Shown here: piece after piece, positions 16,818-25,297 of the stretch | How the letters are laid out: each line of letters opens with the position of its first letter | How positions within the stretch are numbered: position 1 is the stretch's first letter | Assembly (NCBI RefSeq): GCF_024298965.1 | Contig: NZ_CP085193.1 | Location: 806,001 to 870,000 of the forward strand | Direction of reading: 5' to 3' | DNA length: 64,000 nucleotides | Source of the DNA: Streptomyces rapamycinicus NRRL 5491 | GTDB taxonomy: Bacteria > Actinomycetota > Actinomycetes > Streptomycetales > Streptomycetaceae | Program-made: the position numbers and the translations under genes | The notes under the pieces: model-generated | Seen by the model: the letters and a program-made list of their open reading frames with translations, nothing else | What the model was told of the DNA's origin: nothing | The model's database searches: none

Positions 16818-18953
16818 ATGCCGACGATCTCCCGTGCCCCGGACACCGGGGTCTGGCTGCTGACCACGCCCCGTACCTCGTACGCCGTGCACATCGACGA
16901 GACGGGCGCGCCCTGCCACCTCGCCTGGGGGCCGCGGCTGACGCCGCGGGAGGCGGCGGAGCTGGTCGTGCCCGCCGGGGAGGCGGCGAGCAGCTTCGAG
17001 GGGCGGCCCGCGGTGGGCGAGGAACTGCCGGTCGACGGCGGCACGCGCTACGGCACGCCGTCCCTCCAGGTCCGCTACGCGGACGGCTCACGCGGCTTCG
17101 AATGGCAGCCGACCGGGCACCGCGTCCTCACCCCCTCCGACGGCGTCGGCGAACTCCGTCTGGAATTCCGCGATCGCCACTATCCGCTGTACGTCGCGCT
17201 CCACTACCGGGTGCGGGACGACACGGATGTCATCGAGCGCTGGACGGTGCTGCGCAACGACGGTGAGCAACGGGTCAGCCTGGAGCGCGCCGACTCGGCG
17301 GCCTGGTCCCTGCCACCGCTGGCCGACTACCGGCTCAGCCATGTCACCGGCCAGTGGTCCGCGGAGAGTCAGCTGCGCCGCGAGCGCCTGCCGCACGGGG
17401 AGACCGTGCTGACCAGCAGGCGTGGCATCCCCAGCCACCACGCCGGTCCCTGGGTGATGGTGGACGGGGGCGACGCCGGCGAGGAGCACGGCCGGGTGTT
17501 CGGCGCGGCCCTCGCCTGGAGCGGGAGTTGGCGCATCACCACGCAGCGCACACCGGACGGACGCGCGGGTTTCACCGGTGGCGTCGGCCATGAGGGCATA
17601 TGCGTACCGCTCGCGCCGGGCGAGGAGTTCACCACCCCGGTGTTCGCCGGGCTGTTCACGGACGGCGGGTTCGGCGCGGCGAGCCGGGCCTGGCACGCGT
17701 ACACGCTGCGCCACGTCCTGCCGCACGGGCGGGAGGTGGCGCCCGTGCTCTACAACTCCTGGGAGGCCACCGGCTTCGACGTGGCCGAGGCGAACCAGAA
17801 GGCGCTTGCCGAGCGGGCCGCCGCCCTGGGCGTGGAGCTGTACGTGGTCGACGACGGCTGGTTCGGGGCCCGGCGCGGCGACCACGCGGGGCTGGGCGAC
17901 TGGACCCCGGCCCGGGAGCGCTTCCCGCGGGGCCTCGGCCCGCTGGCGGACACGGTGCACCGCCTGGGCATGCGCTTCGGCATCTGGGTGGAGCCGGAGA
18001 TGGTCAACCCCGACAGCGACCTCTACCGCGAGCACCCCGACTGGGTCCTGCACACACCCGGCCGGACCCGCAGCGAGCTGCGCAACCAACTCGTCCTGAA
18101 CTTCGCCCGCGACGACGTGGCCGACTGGGCCCACGGCTGGCTGACCCGGCTGGTCACGGACCACGGCATCGACTTCCTCAAATGGGACATGAACCGCGCC
18201 TTCAGCGAGGCCGGGTGGCCCGGCATCCCGGACGGCCACGACCGGCTGTGGACGGCTTACGTGGCCAATCTGTACGGCGTCCTCGACCGGCTCCGGGCCG
18301 ACCACGCCGGGCTGCGCATCGAGACGTGCAGTGGCGGTGGCGGACGCGTGGATCTGGGCATCCTCACCCGTACGGACCAGGCGTGGGTGTCGGACAACAC
18401 CGACGCCGTCGACCGTCTGGTCATCCAGCACGGCTTCGGTCAGCTCCACCCGGCGCGCACGATGTCCGCGTGGGTGACCGATGTGCCCAATCAACTCACC
18501 TCCCGCACCGTGCCGTTGAGGTTCCGCTTCCATGTGGCGATGTGCGGGCTGCTGGGCATCGGCGGGGATCTCGCCCGCTGGTCCGAGGCGGAACTCGCCG
18601 AGGGCGCCGAGCTGGTCGCCGAGTACAAACGGGTGCGCCACCTCGTCCAGCACGGCGCCCTGTACCGGCTGTCCGGGCCGCACGGCGAGGTGCCGACCGT
18701 GGTGCAGTACGCCGCCGAGGACGGCACCGAGACCCTGGTGCTGGCCTGGCAGCGCGGTCCGCGCCACGGAGTCCCGCGGCTGCCGGTACGGCTGCGCGGG
18801 CTCACCCCCGGCGCCCGCTACCGCGACACCCGCACCGGTGAGGTGCACCACGCCACCGTGCTCGCCGAGTACGGACTCCGCCCGGACCTCCCGTCCGGCG
18901 ACTGGGCGAGCACGGCCGTGCACCTGGTCAGGATGGGGCGGGACGAGACGTGA
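16818..18953 (+). CDS. GH36 alpha-galactosidase (cytoplasmic)
   Basis: A 711-residue enzyme without signal peptide. After an N-terminal beta-sandwich domain, the catalytic barrel carries YNSWEATGFDV, YVVDDGWFGARRGD, FGIWVEPEMVNPDS, DFLKWDMNR (nucleophile Asp) and CSGGGGRVDLG followed by WVSDNTDA (acid/base Asp), all hallmarks of GH36. It hydrolyses alpha-1,6-galactosides such as melibiose or raffinose-type sugars after uptake. The gene is divergent from the ROK repressor and its last 26 bases overlap the end of the convergent lysR gene. Confidence 0.93.
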   Translation: MPTISRAPDTGVWLLTTPRTSYAVHIDETGAPCHLAWGPRLTPREAAELVVPAGEAASSFEGRPAVGEELPVDGGTRYGTPSLQVRYADGSRGFEWQPTGHRVLTPSDGVGELRLEFRDRHYPLYVALHYRVRDDTDVIERWTVLRNDGEQRVSLERADSAAWSLPPLADYRLSHVTGQWSAESQLRRERLPHGETVLTSRRGIPSHHAGPWVMVDGGDAGEEHGRVFGAALAWSGSWRITTQRTPDGRAGFTGGVGHEGICVPLAPGEEFTTPVFAGLFTDGGFGAASRAWHAYTLRHVLPHGREVAPVLYNSWEATGFDVAEANQKALAERAAALGVELYVVDDGWFGARRGDHAGLGDWTPARERFPRGLGPLADTVHRLGMRFGIWVEPEMVNPDSDLYREHPDWVLHTPGRTRSELRNQLVLNFARDDVADWAHGWLTRLVTDHGIDFLKWDMNRAFSEAGWPGIPDGHDRLWTAYVANLYGVLDRLRADHAGLRIETCSGGGGRVDLGILTRTDQAWVSDNTDAVDRLVIQHGFGQLHPARTMSAWVTDVPNQLTSRTVPLRFRFHVAMCGLLGIGGDLARWSEAELAEGAELVAEYKRVRHLVQHGALYRLSGPHGEVPTVVQYAAEDGTETLVLAWQRGPRHGVPRLPVRLRGLTPGARYRDTRTGEVHHATVLAEYGLRPDLPSGDWASTAVHLVRMGRDET

Positions 18954-19812
18954 CACCGCCACTGCCGCGGTAGGCGGCGGTGGCGATTTCGACGAACGAG
19001 CGGATCAGGGGGTTCGTGTCGGCCTCGTTCCACGCCACCACCACGCGGCTCGGCTCCATGTCGGCCAGCGGCACCACGGTGAGCCCGTCCGGCGGCTCGT
19101 GGTCCACGAGCGTCATGCCGACCGTGCCGTTCCACAGCACGGCTTGGCGGCATTCCTGGACGCCACGCACCACCGGGCCCTCGCGAGGTTCCCCGCCGTT
19201 CCAGTACGACTGCCAGACGGGGTCGGTGCCCTCCGGGAACAGGAACCAGCGGCGGTCGGCCAGGTCGGCCAGTTTCAGGCCGTCGCGGCGGGCCAGCGGA
19301 TCGTCGGCCCGCAGCAGTGCGCCCACCGGGTCGGCGCGCAGCTCGTGCACGGTCAGCCCGGTCTCGTCGAACGGCCCGCGGGTCAGGGCGATGTCCACCA
19401 GCCCGGCGTGCAGCCCGCAGGTGGGATCGGTCAGGTCGGTCTCGCGGATGTGGACCTCGATGCCCGGGTGCCGCCGGTGGTAGGCACGGGCCAGCCGGGT
19501 GGCGTCCGGGTCGGTGCTGTCCCCCAGGATGCCCACGGTGAGGCTCGTGGTGCCGGTTGCCGCCGCCACGCGTACGCGTACCCGGTCGGCGTGGTCGAGC
19601 AGGGCGCGCGCCTCATCGAGCAGCACGGCCCCCACCGGAGTGAGCGTGACACCGGCGGACGAGCGGCGGAACAGCGCGGCGCCCAGCTCGGCCTCCAGCT
19701 GCTTGATCGCCCGGCTCAGTGGCGGCTGGCTCATATGCAGCCGGACGGCGGCCCGGCCGAAGTGGAGTTCCTCGGCGACCGCCATGAAATAGCGCAGCGT
19801 GCGTAGCTCCAT
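18928..19812 (-). CDS. LysR-family transcriptional regulator
   Basis: A 294-residue LysR protein. The N-terminal helix-turn-helix is ELRTLRYFMAVAEELHFGRA, then AVRLHMSQPPLSRAIKQLE; the effector domain starts near residue 90 (SLTVGILGD). ATG 19812 is chosen because MELRTLRYF is the conserved family start; the longer frame from 19845 adds a non-homologous leader. It is divergent from the DoxX gene, with a T-N11-A palindrome in between, so it most likely controls that gene and itself. Confidence 0.9.
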   Translation of the reverse strand: MELRTLRYFMAVAEELHFGRAAVRLHMSQPPLSRAIKQLEAELGAALFRRSSAGVTLTPVGAVLLDEARALLDHADRVRVRVAAATGTTSLTVGILGDSTDPDATRLARAYHRRHPGIEVHIRETDLTDPTCGLHAGLVDIALTRGPFDETGLTVHELRADPVGALLRADDPLARRDGLKLADLADRRWFLFPEGTDPVWQSYWNGGEPREGPVVRGVQECRQAVLWNGTVGMTLVDHEPPDGLTVVPLADMEPSRVVVAWNEADTNPLIRSFVEIATAAYRGSGGVTSRPAPS

Positions 19813-19820
19813 GGTGCAAC

Positions 19821-19837
19821 GATACCCATCCGGTATC
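19821..19837. promoter_or_regulatory. LysR-type T-N11-A box
   Basis: GATACCCATCCGGTATC has perfect GATACC/GGTATC arms around 5 bases and contains the T-N11-A pattern typical of LysR recognition sites. It lies 8 bases from the lysR start and 56 bases before the doxX-like start. Confidence 0.6.
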
Positions 19838-19892
19838 GGCACCACAGAAGAAGTCTTGGACGGTCACGGCGGCCCGGCAGTGGAATCGCGGT

Positions 19893-20270
19893 GTGACTGA
19901 AGAAATCGTGAACGTGGCGTATTGGATCGTCGCCGGTCTGCTCGCCCTCTTCTACCTCTACGGGGGCGGGGTGAAGGTGGTCCGGAGCCGTGAGCGGCTC
20001 CGGCCGATGATGGCCTGGGTGGACACCACGCCGATGGCGGCCGTCAGGGCCATCGGCGTGATCGAAGTGCTCGGCGCGATCGGGCTGATCCTCCCGCCGC
20101 TGACCGGCATCGCGCCCTGGCTGGCCCTGGCCGCGGCCATCGGGTTCGTGGTCCTGCAGATCGGCGCCACCAGGGTGCACCTGCGCCGGGGAGACCGCCA
20201 GGTGGCGCTCAACATCACGCTCCTTCTCGCCGCGGCCGTGACCATCTGGCCGGCGACGGCATGGCTGTGA
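19893..20270 (+). CDS. DoxX-family membrane protein
   Basis: A 125-residue protein with four hydrophobic segments (VAYWIVAGLLALFYLYGG, IGVIEVLGAIGLILPPLTG, LALAAAIGFVVLQIG, ITLLLAAAVTIWPA), the layout of DoxX/DoxD-like proteins. These are linked to quinone-dependent redox or thiol stress functions, but the role here is unknown. GTG 19893 or GTG 19908 could be the start; neither has a strong ribosome site. It is divergent from lysR and probably under its control. A hairpin follows the stop. Confidence 0.75.
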   Translation: MTEEIVNVAYWIVAGLLALFYLYGGGVKVVRSRERLRPMMAWVDTTPMAAVRAIGVIEVLGAIGLILPPLTGIAPWLALAAAIGFVVLQIGATRVHLRRGDRQVALNITLLLAAAVTIWPATAWL

Positions 20271-20274
20271 CATC

Positions 20275-20300
20275 GGGCAGGGCCACTCATGGGCCCGCCC
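20275..20300 (+). terminator. Hairpin after the DoxX gene
   Basis: GGGC-GGGCC pairs with GGCCC-GCCC around an ACTCATG loop, with a single bulged A in the left arm, starting 4 bases after the stop codon. Confidence 0.6.
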
Positions 20301-20357
20301 ATCCAAAAGGTGACAAAATAATCCCAGGAGGTTGATCCACGCCGGGCAGGAGGGCTG

Positions 20358-21335
20358 GTGGACCTGGACGCCGTCGCCGATGAGCTGTACGCCCTGCCAC
20401 CTGCGGACTTCACCGCCGCCCGCGACAAGCGCGCCAAGGACGCCCGAACCGCGGGAGACCGGAAGCTGGCCGAGCGGATCCGCCGCTTGCGCCGCCCCAC
20501 CAAGGCGGCGTGGGCGAGCAACCTGCTGGTACGGCGGCAGCCGGACGAGGCCGAGCAGGTCCTTCGGCTCGGAGAGGCCCTGCGGCAAGCACACCGGGAT
20601 CTGGACGGCGGGCGACTGCGGAAGCTGTCCGCACAACAGCGCCAGGTCATCGCGGCGCTCGCCCGCCAGGCCAGGGATCTGACCACCCAGGCCGGGCAAC
20701 CGATCGGCGAGGGCGCCCGGCGCGAGGTGGAGGAGACACTGCGCGCCGTGCTGGCCGACCCGGAAGCGGGCCGGGAATGGGTGCGGGGGCGACTGACCAA
20801 ACCGCTCACTGCGCCGACCGGATTCCCGCTCGTCGCCGGCGCCGCCCGGTCCGCGCCACCCACCTCGCGCGACGGCGAGCGGGCCGCCGGCAGCCGGGTG
20901 GCCGACCTGGACGCCGCTCGTTCGCGGCGCCGCGAACGACAGGAGCAGGAGCGGCGCCATGAACAAGAGCGAGAGCGGCGCCGCGCGGAACAGGAGAAGC
21001 GCCGCGAACAGCGGGAGCGGCGGGCCCGCGCACACCGGGAGGCCGAGGACGCCGAGCGCCGGCTGCGCGCCCGCGAGGCGGAACTCACCGCGGCCGAGGA
21101 GGAGCAAGGCCGGGCCGCCCAGCGAAGACACCAGGCGCAGCAGCGTCTGGCGGACCTGAGAAAGCGGCTGAAAGAGGCCGAGGGCGAGCAGCGGGAGGCC
21201 GATGACGCGGTCCGGGAGGCCCGCACGCGGGCACGGAAGGCGGACCGGGCGGTCCATGAGGCGAGGCGGCGGGCCACGGACGCGGCGGCACAAGCCGAAC
21301 AACTCACCGGTCAAGGAGAACCGCCGACGGTGTGA
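20358..21335 (+). CDS. Charged coiled-coil hypothetical protein
   Basis: A 325-residue soluble protein I do not assign to a named family. The first ~130 residues (DLDAVADELYALPPADFTAA, KAAWASNLLVRRQ, LRQAHRDLDGGRLRKL) are helical and basic. Residues about 170-325 are a long heptad-like coiled coil very rich in Arg, Glu, Gln and Ala, with runs such as ERRRAEQEKRREQRERRARA. GTG 20358 has AGGAGG at 20348-20353. A second AGGAGG near 20326 has no start codon behind it. The next gene on the strand encodes a DUF5709 protein 96 bases on; the pair may be co-transcribed. DNA- or wall-associated roles are possible but unsupported. Confidence 0.7.
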   Translation: MDLDAVADELYALPPADFTAARDKRAKDARTAGDRKLAERIRRLRRPTKAAWASNLLVRRQPDEAEQVLRLGEALRQAHRDLDGGRLRKLSAQQRQVIAALARQARDLTTQAGQPIGEGARREVEETLRAVLADPEAGREWVRGRLTKPLTAPTGFPLVAGAARSAPPTSRDGERAAGSRVADLDAARSRRRERQEQERRHEQERERRRAEQEKRREQRERRARAHREAEDAERRLRAREAELTAAEEEQGRAAQRRHQAQQRLADLRKRLKEAEGEQREADDAVREARTRARKADRAVHEARRRATDAAAQAEQLTGQGEPPTV

Positions 21336-21431
21336 GGAACAGGCAGGACAGGAAACCCGGCTGCATGAGTTCGCGCCGGACGGCCCAGACCGGTCGAAGG
21401 CCGGACGAAGCACCATGCGAGGGAGGCAGCG

Positions 21432-21926
21432 ATGATGAGCGACGACAGGGCAGACGACGTCTACCAACCGACCGGCACCAATGAGGAGCAGCAGGACGCG
21501 GCCCCCCTGGACGCCCAGGACTCCCTGGACGAGCGCGGCTACGACGAGATGCTCGACGAGGGCTACTCGCCACCGGAGAAGCCACTGGGTGTCACCAAGC
21601 ACGGCACCACCGCGGCCGAACAGCGCGAGCGCGAAACGCTCGACCAGCGGCTGGCCGAAGAGACCCCCGACGTCGAGGCTCCAGCGGGCGACGGGGTGGG
21701 GGATCTGCAGGAGGGCGAGGGCGAACCGATCGACCCCGAGGCGGGAACGGACCGCGCGGGCCGACTCGTCGCCCCCGACGAGGGAGCGCACACCGACACC
21801 ACCAAGGAAGCCATCGCCAGGGACGAAGGCATCGACGCGGGCGCCGCCGGTGCCGAGGAAGCCGCCGTGCACACCGTCCCGGATGAACAACTCGAAGCGG
21901 CGGACGACGCGGAACCGGATCGTTGA
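21432..21926 (+). CDS. DUF5709 family protein
   Basis: A 164-residue, strongly acidic soluble protein. The signature block LDERGYDEMLDEGYSPPEKP then LGVTKHGTTAAEQ and ETLDQRLAEETPDV fits the DUF5709 family of actinobacteria, whose function is unknown. The C-terminus (AIARDEGIDAGAAGAEEAAV, HTVPDEQ) resembles the usual family tail. ATG 21432 and ATG 21435 are both possible; GGAGG at 21422-21426 suits either. Confidence 0.85.
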   Translation: MMSDDRADDVYQPTGTNEEQQDAAPLDAQDSLDERGYDEMLDEGYSPPEKPLGVTKHGTTAAEQRERETLDQRLAEETPDVEAPAGDGVGDLQEGEGEPIDPEAGTDRAGRLVAPDEGAHTDTTKEAIARDEGIDAGAAGAEEAAVHTVPDEQLEAADDAEPDR

Positions 21927-22103
21927 TCCAGCTACAGCGCGCGGCGGAACGGATGCCGTGGCAGCTTCCTGACAGAACGTTCGGCTGACGTCGGCACGCC
22001 CCGCCACCGGGCCGTAGCGTGGCCGGAGGGGTGAGCGGTCTCGCGGTGCCGAGGCGATCGCTCGCGTGATGACGGACATCTTTTCGCGGAGGGGGCGACC
22101 GCG

Positions 22104-23261
22104 ATGCTGATCCTGCCATGCGACGGTTCGGTGGAGACGGTCGGTGCGCTGTCGCGTGCGCTGGCCGTGGCGGTCGAGGGGAACGGGGAAGCCGTACTGC
22201 CGGTGGCGGCCACTGGGGGCTCGCCGGGATTCGGCACCCACGGGCCCGTGCCGTCCGGAACGGCGGTGGTGGTCGGCACCTCCGGATCCACCAGCGAACC
22301 CAAGGGGGTGCTGCTCTCCGCCCGGGCGCTGCGCGCGTCGGCCGAGGCCACGCACACCAGGCTCGGAGGCCCCGGGCGCTGGTTGCTGGCGCTGCCCGCA
22401 CACCATGTGGCGGGCGTGCAGGTCCTGGTCCGCTCGCTGCTGGCCGGGGCGGAGGCAGTGGTCCACGATCTGCGGCAGGGCTTCCGGCCCGAGCGGTTCC
22501 GCGCCGCGGGTTGCCGCTACACCGCGCTGGTGCCCACGCAGATCCGGCGGCTGCTGGACGCGGGCGGCCCCGGCCTGGTGGCGTTACGGGAGTTCGACGC
22601 CGTACTGCTGGGCGGCGCCGGCACACCCGAGCCGCTGCTGACGCGGGCGCGTGAGGCGGGTGTCAGGGTGGTGACCACGTACGGCATGACCGAGACCGCC
22701 GGCGGCTGCGTCTACGACGGGGTGCCGCTCGAAGGGGTGCGGGTGCGGATCGGTCCGCCACCCGAGGGGGCGGCCGGGCCCGCCGCGGGTGGCCCGATAG
22801 CTCTCGGCGGACCGACCCTGGCGTCCGGCTATCTCAACCGGCCCGAGCTGACGGCCCGTTCCTTCGGCGACGGCTGGTTCCACACGGACGACCTCGGGTG
22901 CCGGCGGGAGGACGGCGGTCTTCAGGTGCTGGGCCGGGCGGACGACGTGATCGTCACCGGCGGTGTGAAGGTGTCCCCGTCCGTGGTGGAGCAGGTCCTG
23001 CGGGAACAGCCCGGTGTCGGGGACGCGTGTGTGGTGGGGGTGGACGACCCGGAGTGGGGGCAGATCGTCGTGGCCGCCGTCATTCCGCGTGAACCGGGGG
23101 CGTTGGGGCAGACGGCCGTGGGCGTGCTGAAGGGCGCGGTCCGGGAGCGGCTCGGGCGCGCCGCCGCGCCCAAGGCCATCCGGGTCGTCGAGGCCCTGCC
23201 ACTGCGTGGCGTGGGGAAGCCGGACCGGCCGGGCGTGCGCCGCCTGTTCACGGCGGAGTGA
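22104..23261 (+). CDS. menE: o-Succinylbenzoate-CoA ligase-like (MenE family)
   Basis: A 385-residue AMP-forming ligase. The P-loop is GTSGSTSEPKGVLLSARALR, followed by ALPAHHVAGVQVLVRSL (the HHVAG block typical of MenE), TTYGMTETAGG, FHTDDLG and the C-terminal VTGGVKVSPSVVE and GKPDR lysine. In the classical menaquinone route MenE makes OSB-CoA from o-succinylbenzoate, ATP and CoA. It stands alone on the plus strand, convergent with the men-like operon. Leu161 is encoded by TTA (22584-22586), so translation should depend on the bldA tRNA. ATG 22104 follows a GAGGGGG purine run. Confidence 0.85.
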   Translation: MLILPCDGSVETVGALSRALAVAVEGNGEAVLPVAATGGSPGFGTHGPVPSGTAVVVGTSGSTSEPKGVLLSARALRASAEATHTRLGGPGRWLLALPAHHVAGVQVLVRSLLAGAEAVVHDLRQGFRPERFRAAGCRYTALVPTQIRRLLDAGGPGLVALREFDAVLLGGAGTPEPLLTRAREAGVRVVTTYGMTETAGGCVYDGVPLEGVRVRIGPPPEGAAGPAAGGPIALGGPTLASGYLNRPELTARSFGDGWFHTDDLGCRREDGGLQVLGRADDVIVTGGVKVSPSVVEQVLREQPGVGDACVVGVDDPEWGQIVVAAVIPREPGALGQTAVGVLKGAVRERLGRAAAPKAIRVVEALPLRGVGKPDRPGVRRLFTAE

Positions 23262-23315
23262 GGCCGGGGACGTACGCCCCGGGCGTCATCCACGGCCCGG
23301 CCCTACGGCCTGGCC

Positions 23316-23335
23316 CCCGGCCCTCACCGGCCGGG
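23316..23335. terminator. Possible bidirectional hairpin between menE and menC
   Basis: CCCGGCC and GGCCGGG form a 7-bp stem around CTCACC in the short space between the convergent menE and menC genes. No T-run on either side. Confidence 0.4.
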
Positions 23336-23343
23336 CCCCGCTC

Positions 23344-24456
23344 TCAGGCCGTGACCTGGGTGCGGCGCCGGGTGTGCGCCTTGAGGAAGTCCTCCTTCAC
23401 CTCGTACGGCACGGCCATGGCCGGAACCTCGATCAGGCCGTCCACCGCCCGCGTTTCCGGTGTGACGATGTCCTCGCCGAAGTACTTGTCGGAGCCGGAG
23501 TTGTCACCGGGCAAGGTGAAACCGGGCAGTGCCGAGAGCGTCACGTTGGCCGCTCGGCTGATGCCGAAGTCGTGCATGCCACCGCACCACACCGGTACCC
23601 CGGCCGCGACGCAGGCGTCATGGACCCGGACGGCCTCCAGGAGGCCGCCCAGCCGAGCGGGCTTGATGTTGACCACGCGGCAACTGCCCAGCGCCAGCGC
23701 CTCCCGGGCCCGTCCGGCGGAGGTGAGGCTCTCGTCGAGGCAGAGCGGTGTGGCCAGCTCCTTCTGGAGCGTGGCATGGTCCAGCAGATCGTCCACTGCC
23801 AGCGGCTGCTCGATCATCATCAGGCCGAACGCGTCCAGATCGCGCAGCCGTGGAAGGTCCTCGAGGGTGTAGGCGCAGTTGGCGTCGGCCATCAGCGGCA
23901 GCTCAGGGAACCGGTTCCGGATCGCCTCGAGCACCTTCACATCGGCTCCTGGGCCGATCTTGACCTTCACCCTTTGGTAGCCCTGCTGGACGTAGCGCCC
24001 GATGGTTTCGCACAGCCGGTCGTCGTCACTGTCCATGCCCACACTCACGCCGGCGGGGACACGGGTGCGCGCCGCGCCGCCGAGCAGCGTGGCCAGCGGC
24101 CGGCCGGTGGTGGCGGCCAGCAGGTTCCACGCGGCCATCTCCAGGCCGCAGCGGGCGAAGTTGTTGGCCTTGACCCGGCCGTAGAGGGCCGTGAACTCCT
24201 CGATGGTGTCCCAGGAGCGGCCCAGCACCGCCGGGGCGAGGAAGTCGCGGGTCACGGACCACACCGTGTCGGTCGTCTCGCCCAGGTAGTACGGGTCCAC
24301 CGGCACCGGTGCCTCGCCCCATCCGGTGAGGCCGTCGGCGGTGGTGGCGCGGACGACCACATGCAGCAGGGTCTTGGCGCTGTGGGTGCTGGCGGTGAAG
24401 CCGTGGGTGAGCCGCAGCTCCACCACGGAGAGGTCGATCCGGTCGATGCGCGGCAC
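23344..24456 (-). CDS. menC: o-Succinylbenzoate synthase-like (enolase superfamily, MenC)
   Basis: A 370-residue enolase-superfamily enzyme. The barrel carries RVKVKIGPG (KxK base), MADANCAYT (metal Asp), MIEQPL (metal Glu), CLDESL (metal-site Asp/Glu) and VVNIKPARLGG (second base Lys). The end GGMHDFGISRAANVTLSALP then FTLPGDNSGSDKYF is very like the actinobacterial OSB synthase/N-acylamino-acid racemase group. OSB synthase dehydrates SHCHC to o-succinylbenzoate; members of this group may also racemise N-acylamino acids. GTG 24456 is preceded by AAGGGGA. It is the last gene of the six-gene minus-strand operon starting with isochorismate synthase. Confidence 0.82.
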   Translation of the reverse strand: MPRIDRIDLSVVELRLTHGFTASTHSAKTLLHVVVRATTADGLTGWGEAPVPVDPYYLGETTDTVWSVTRDFLAPAVLGRSWDTIEEFTALYGRVKANNFARCGLEMAAWNLLAATTGRPLATLLGGAARTRVPAGVSVGMDSDDDRLCETIGRYVQQGYQRVKVKIGPGADVKVLEAIRNRFPELPLMADANCAYTLEDLPRLRDLDAFGLMMIEQPLAVDDLLDHATLQKELATPLCLDESLTSAGRAREALALGSCRVVNIKPARLGGLLEAVRVHDACVAAGVPVWCGGMHDFGISRAANVTLSALPGFTLPGDNSGSDKYFGEDIVTPETRAVDGLIEVPAMAVPYEVKEDFLKAHTRRRTQVTA

Positions 24457-24517
24457 GGTGGTCCCCTTCCCGTTCGCCGGGAGACGGCGTCGTCGAGAGA
24501 TGAAGTGGTGGTGTTCT

Positions 24518-25297
24518 CTAGGGCCTGAGGGTGGAGCCGCCGTCCACCGTCACGGTGGTGATCGTCATGTGGGCCGCCTGGTCGGACACCAGGAAGCCGA
24601 TGACGGAGGCGATGTCCTCGGGCTCGGCCAGGGTGCCGCGGGGAATACCCACCCGATGGCGTTCGGGATCTCCCTCCAGCAGCGCCTGTCTGCGGCCGGG
24701 CAGATGTGCGTTGGCGCGGGACATCGGGGACTCGGTGGTCCCCGGCGCCACGACGACGGATCGCACGCCGTGCCCGGCGAGTTCCAGTCCGGCGCAGTTG
24801 GTGAGGTACTGGGCGGCCGCCTTCGAGGCCCCGTACAGCCCCTGGTCGTACTTGACGATTCCGGCGCTGTTCGACGCCACGGTGATGACGCAGCCGCGTC
24901 CGCGCCGCGCCATCCGCCGGCCCACCGCACGGACGCAGTTGAAGGTCCCCCGGACGTTGACGCCGAACACCCGCTCCCACTCGGCGTCCTCCTGCTCGGT
25001 CAGCGGGGCGGTACGGCCGAGCACTCCGGCGGCGTTGACCAGGATGCCGATCGGGCCGAGCCGGTCCTCCACGTCCTGGACGGTCCGTTCCACCTCGCCG
25101 GAGTCGGTGACGTCGAGGCGCACGGGGTGTGCCGTGCCGCCCAGCCGCCGGGCCACGGTGTGTGCCCCGTCCTCGTCGACGTCCGCCACGGCCACGACCG
25201 CTCCCTCGGCGGCCAGCTGACGGGCGGTGGCGGCGCCGATGGCTCCTGCCGCGCCGGTGACCAGGGCCGTGACCTCGGCTATGCCGGTCAGCCTCAT
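24518..25297 (-). CDS. SDR dehydrogenase, EntA/DhbA-like (dihydrodiol dehydrogenase type)
   Basis: A 259-residue classical short-chain dehydrogenase: TGAAGAIGAAT nucleotide motif, NAAG at about residue 90, catalytic Ser in VASNSAG and YGASK. The C-terminal half (TTESPMSRANAH, HRVGIPRGTLAEPEDIASVI, FLVSDQAAHMTITTVTVDGG) closely resembles 2,3-dihydro-2,3-dihydroxybenzoate dehydrogenases of siderophore pathways, which aromatise an isochorismate-derived diol. No isochorismatase (EntB) is encoded nearby, so the substrate is probably another isochorismate-derived diol. ATG 25297 overlaps the stop of the enoyl-CoA hydratase gene. Confidence 0.8.
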   Translation of the reverse strand: MRLTGIAEVTALVTGAAGAIGAATARQLAAEGAVVAVADVDEDGAHTVARRLGGTAHPVRLDVTDSGEVERTVQDVEDRLGPIGILVNAAGVLGRTAPLTEQEDAEWERVFGVNVRGTFNCVRAVGRRMARRGRGCVITVASNSAGIVKYDQGLYGASKAAAQYLTNCAGLELAGHGVRSVVVAPGTTESPMSRANAHLPGRRQALLEGDPERHRVGIPRGTLAEPEDIASVIGFLVSDQAAHMTITTVTVDGGSTLRP

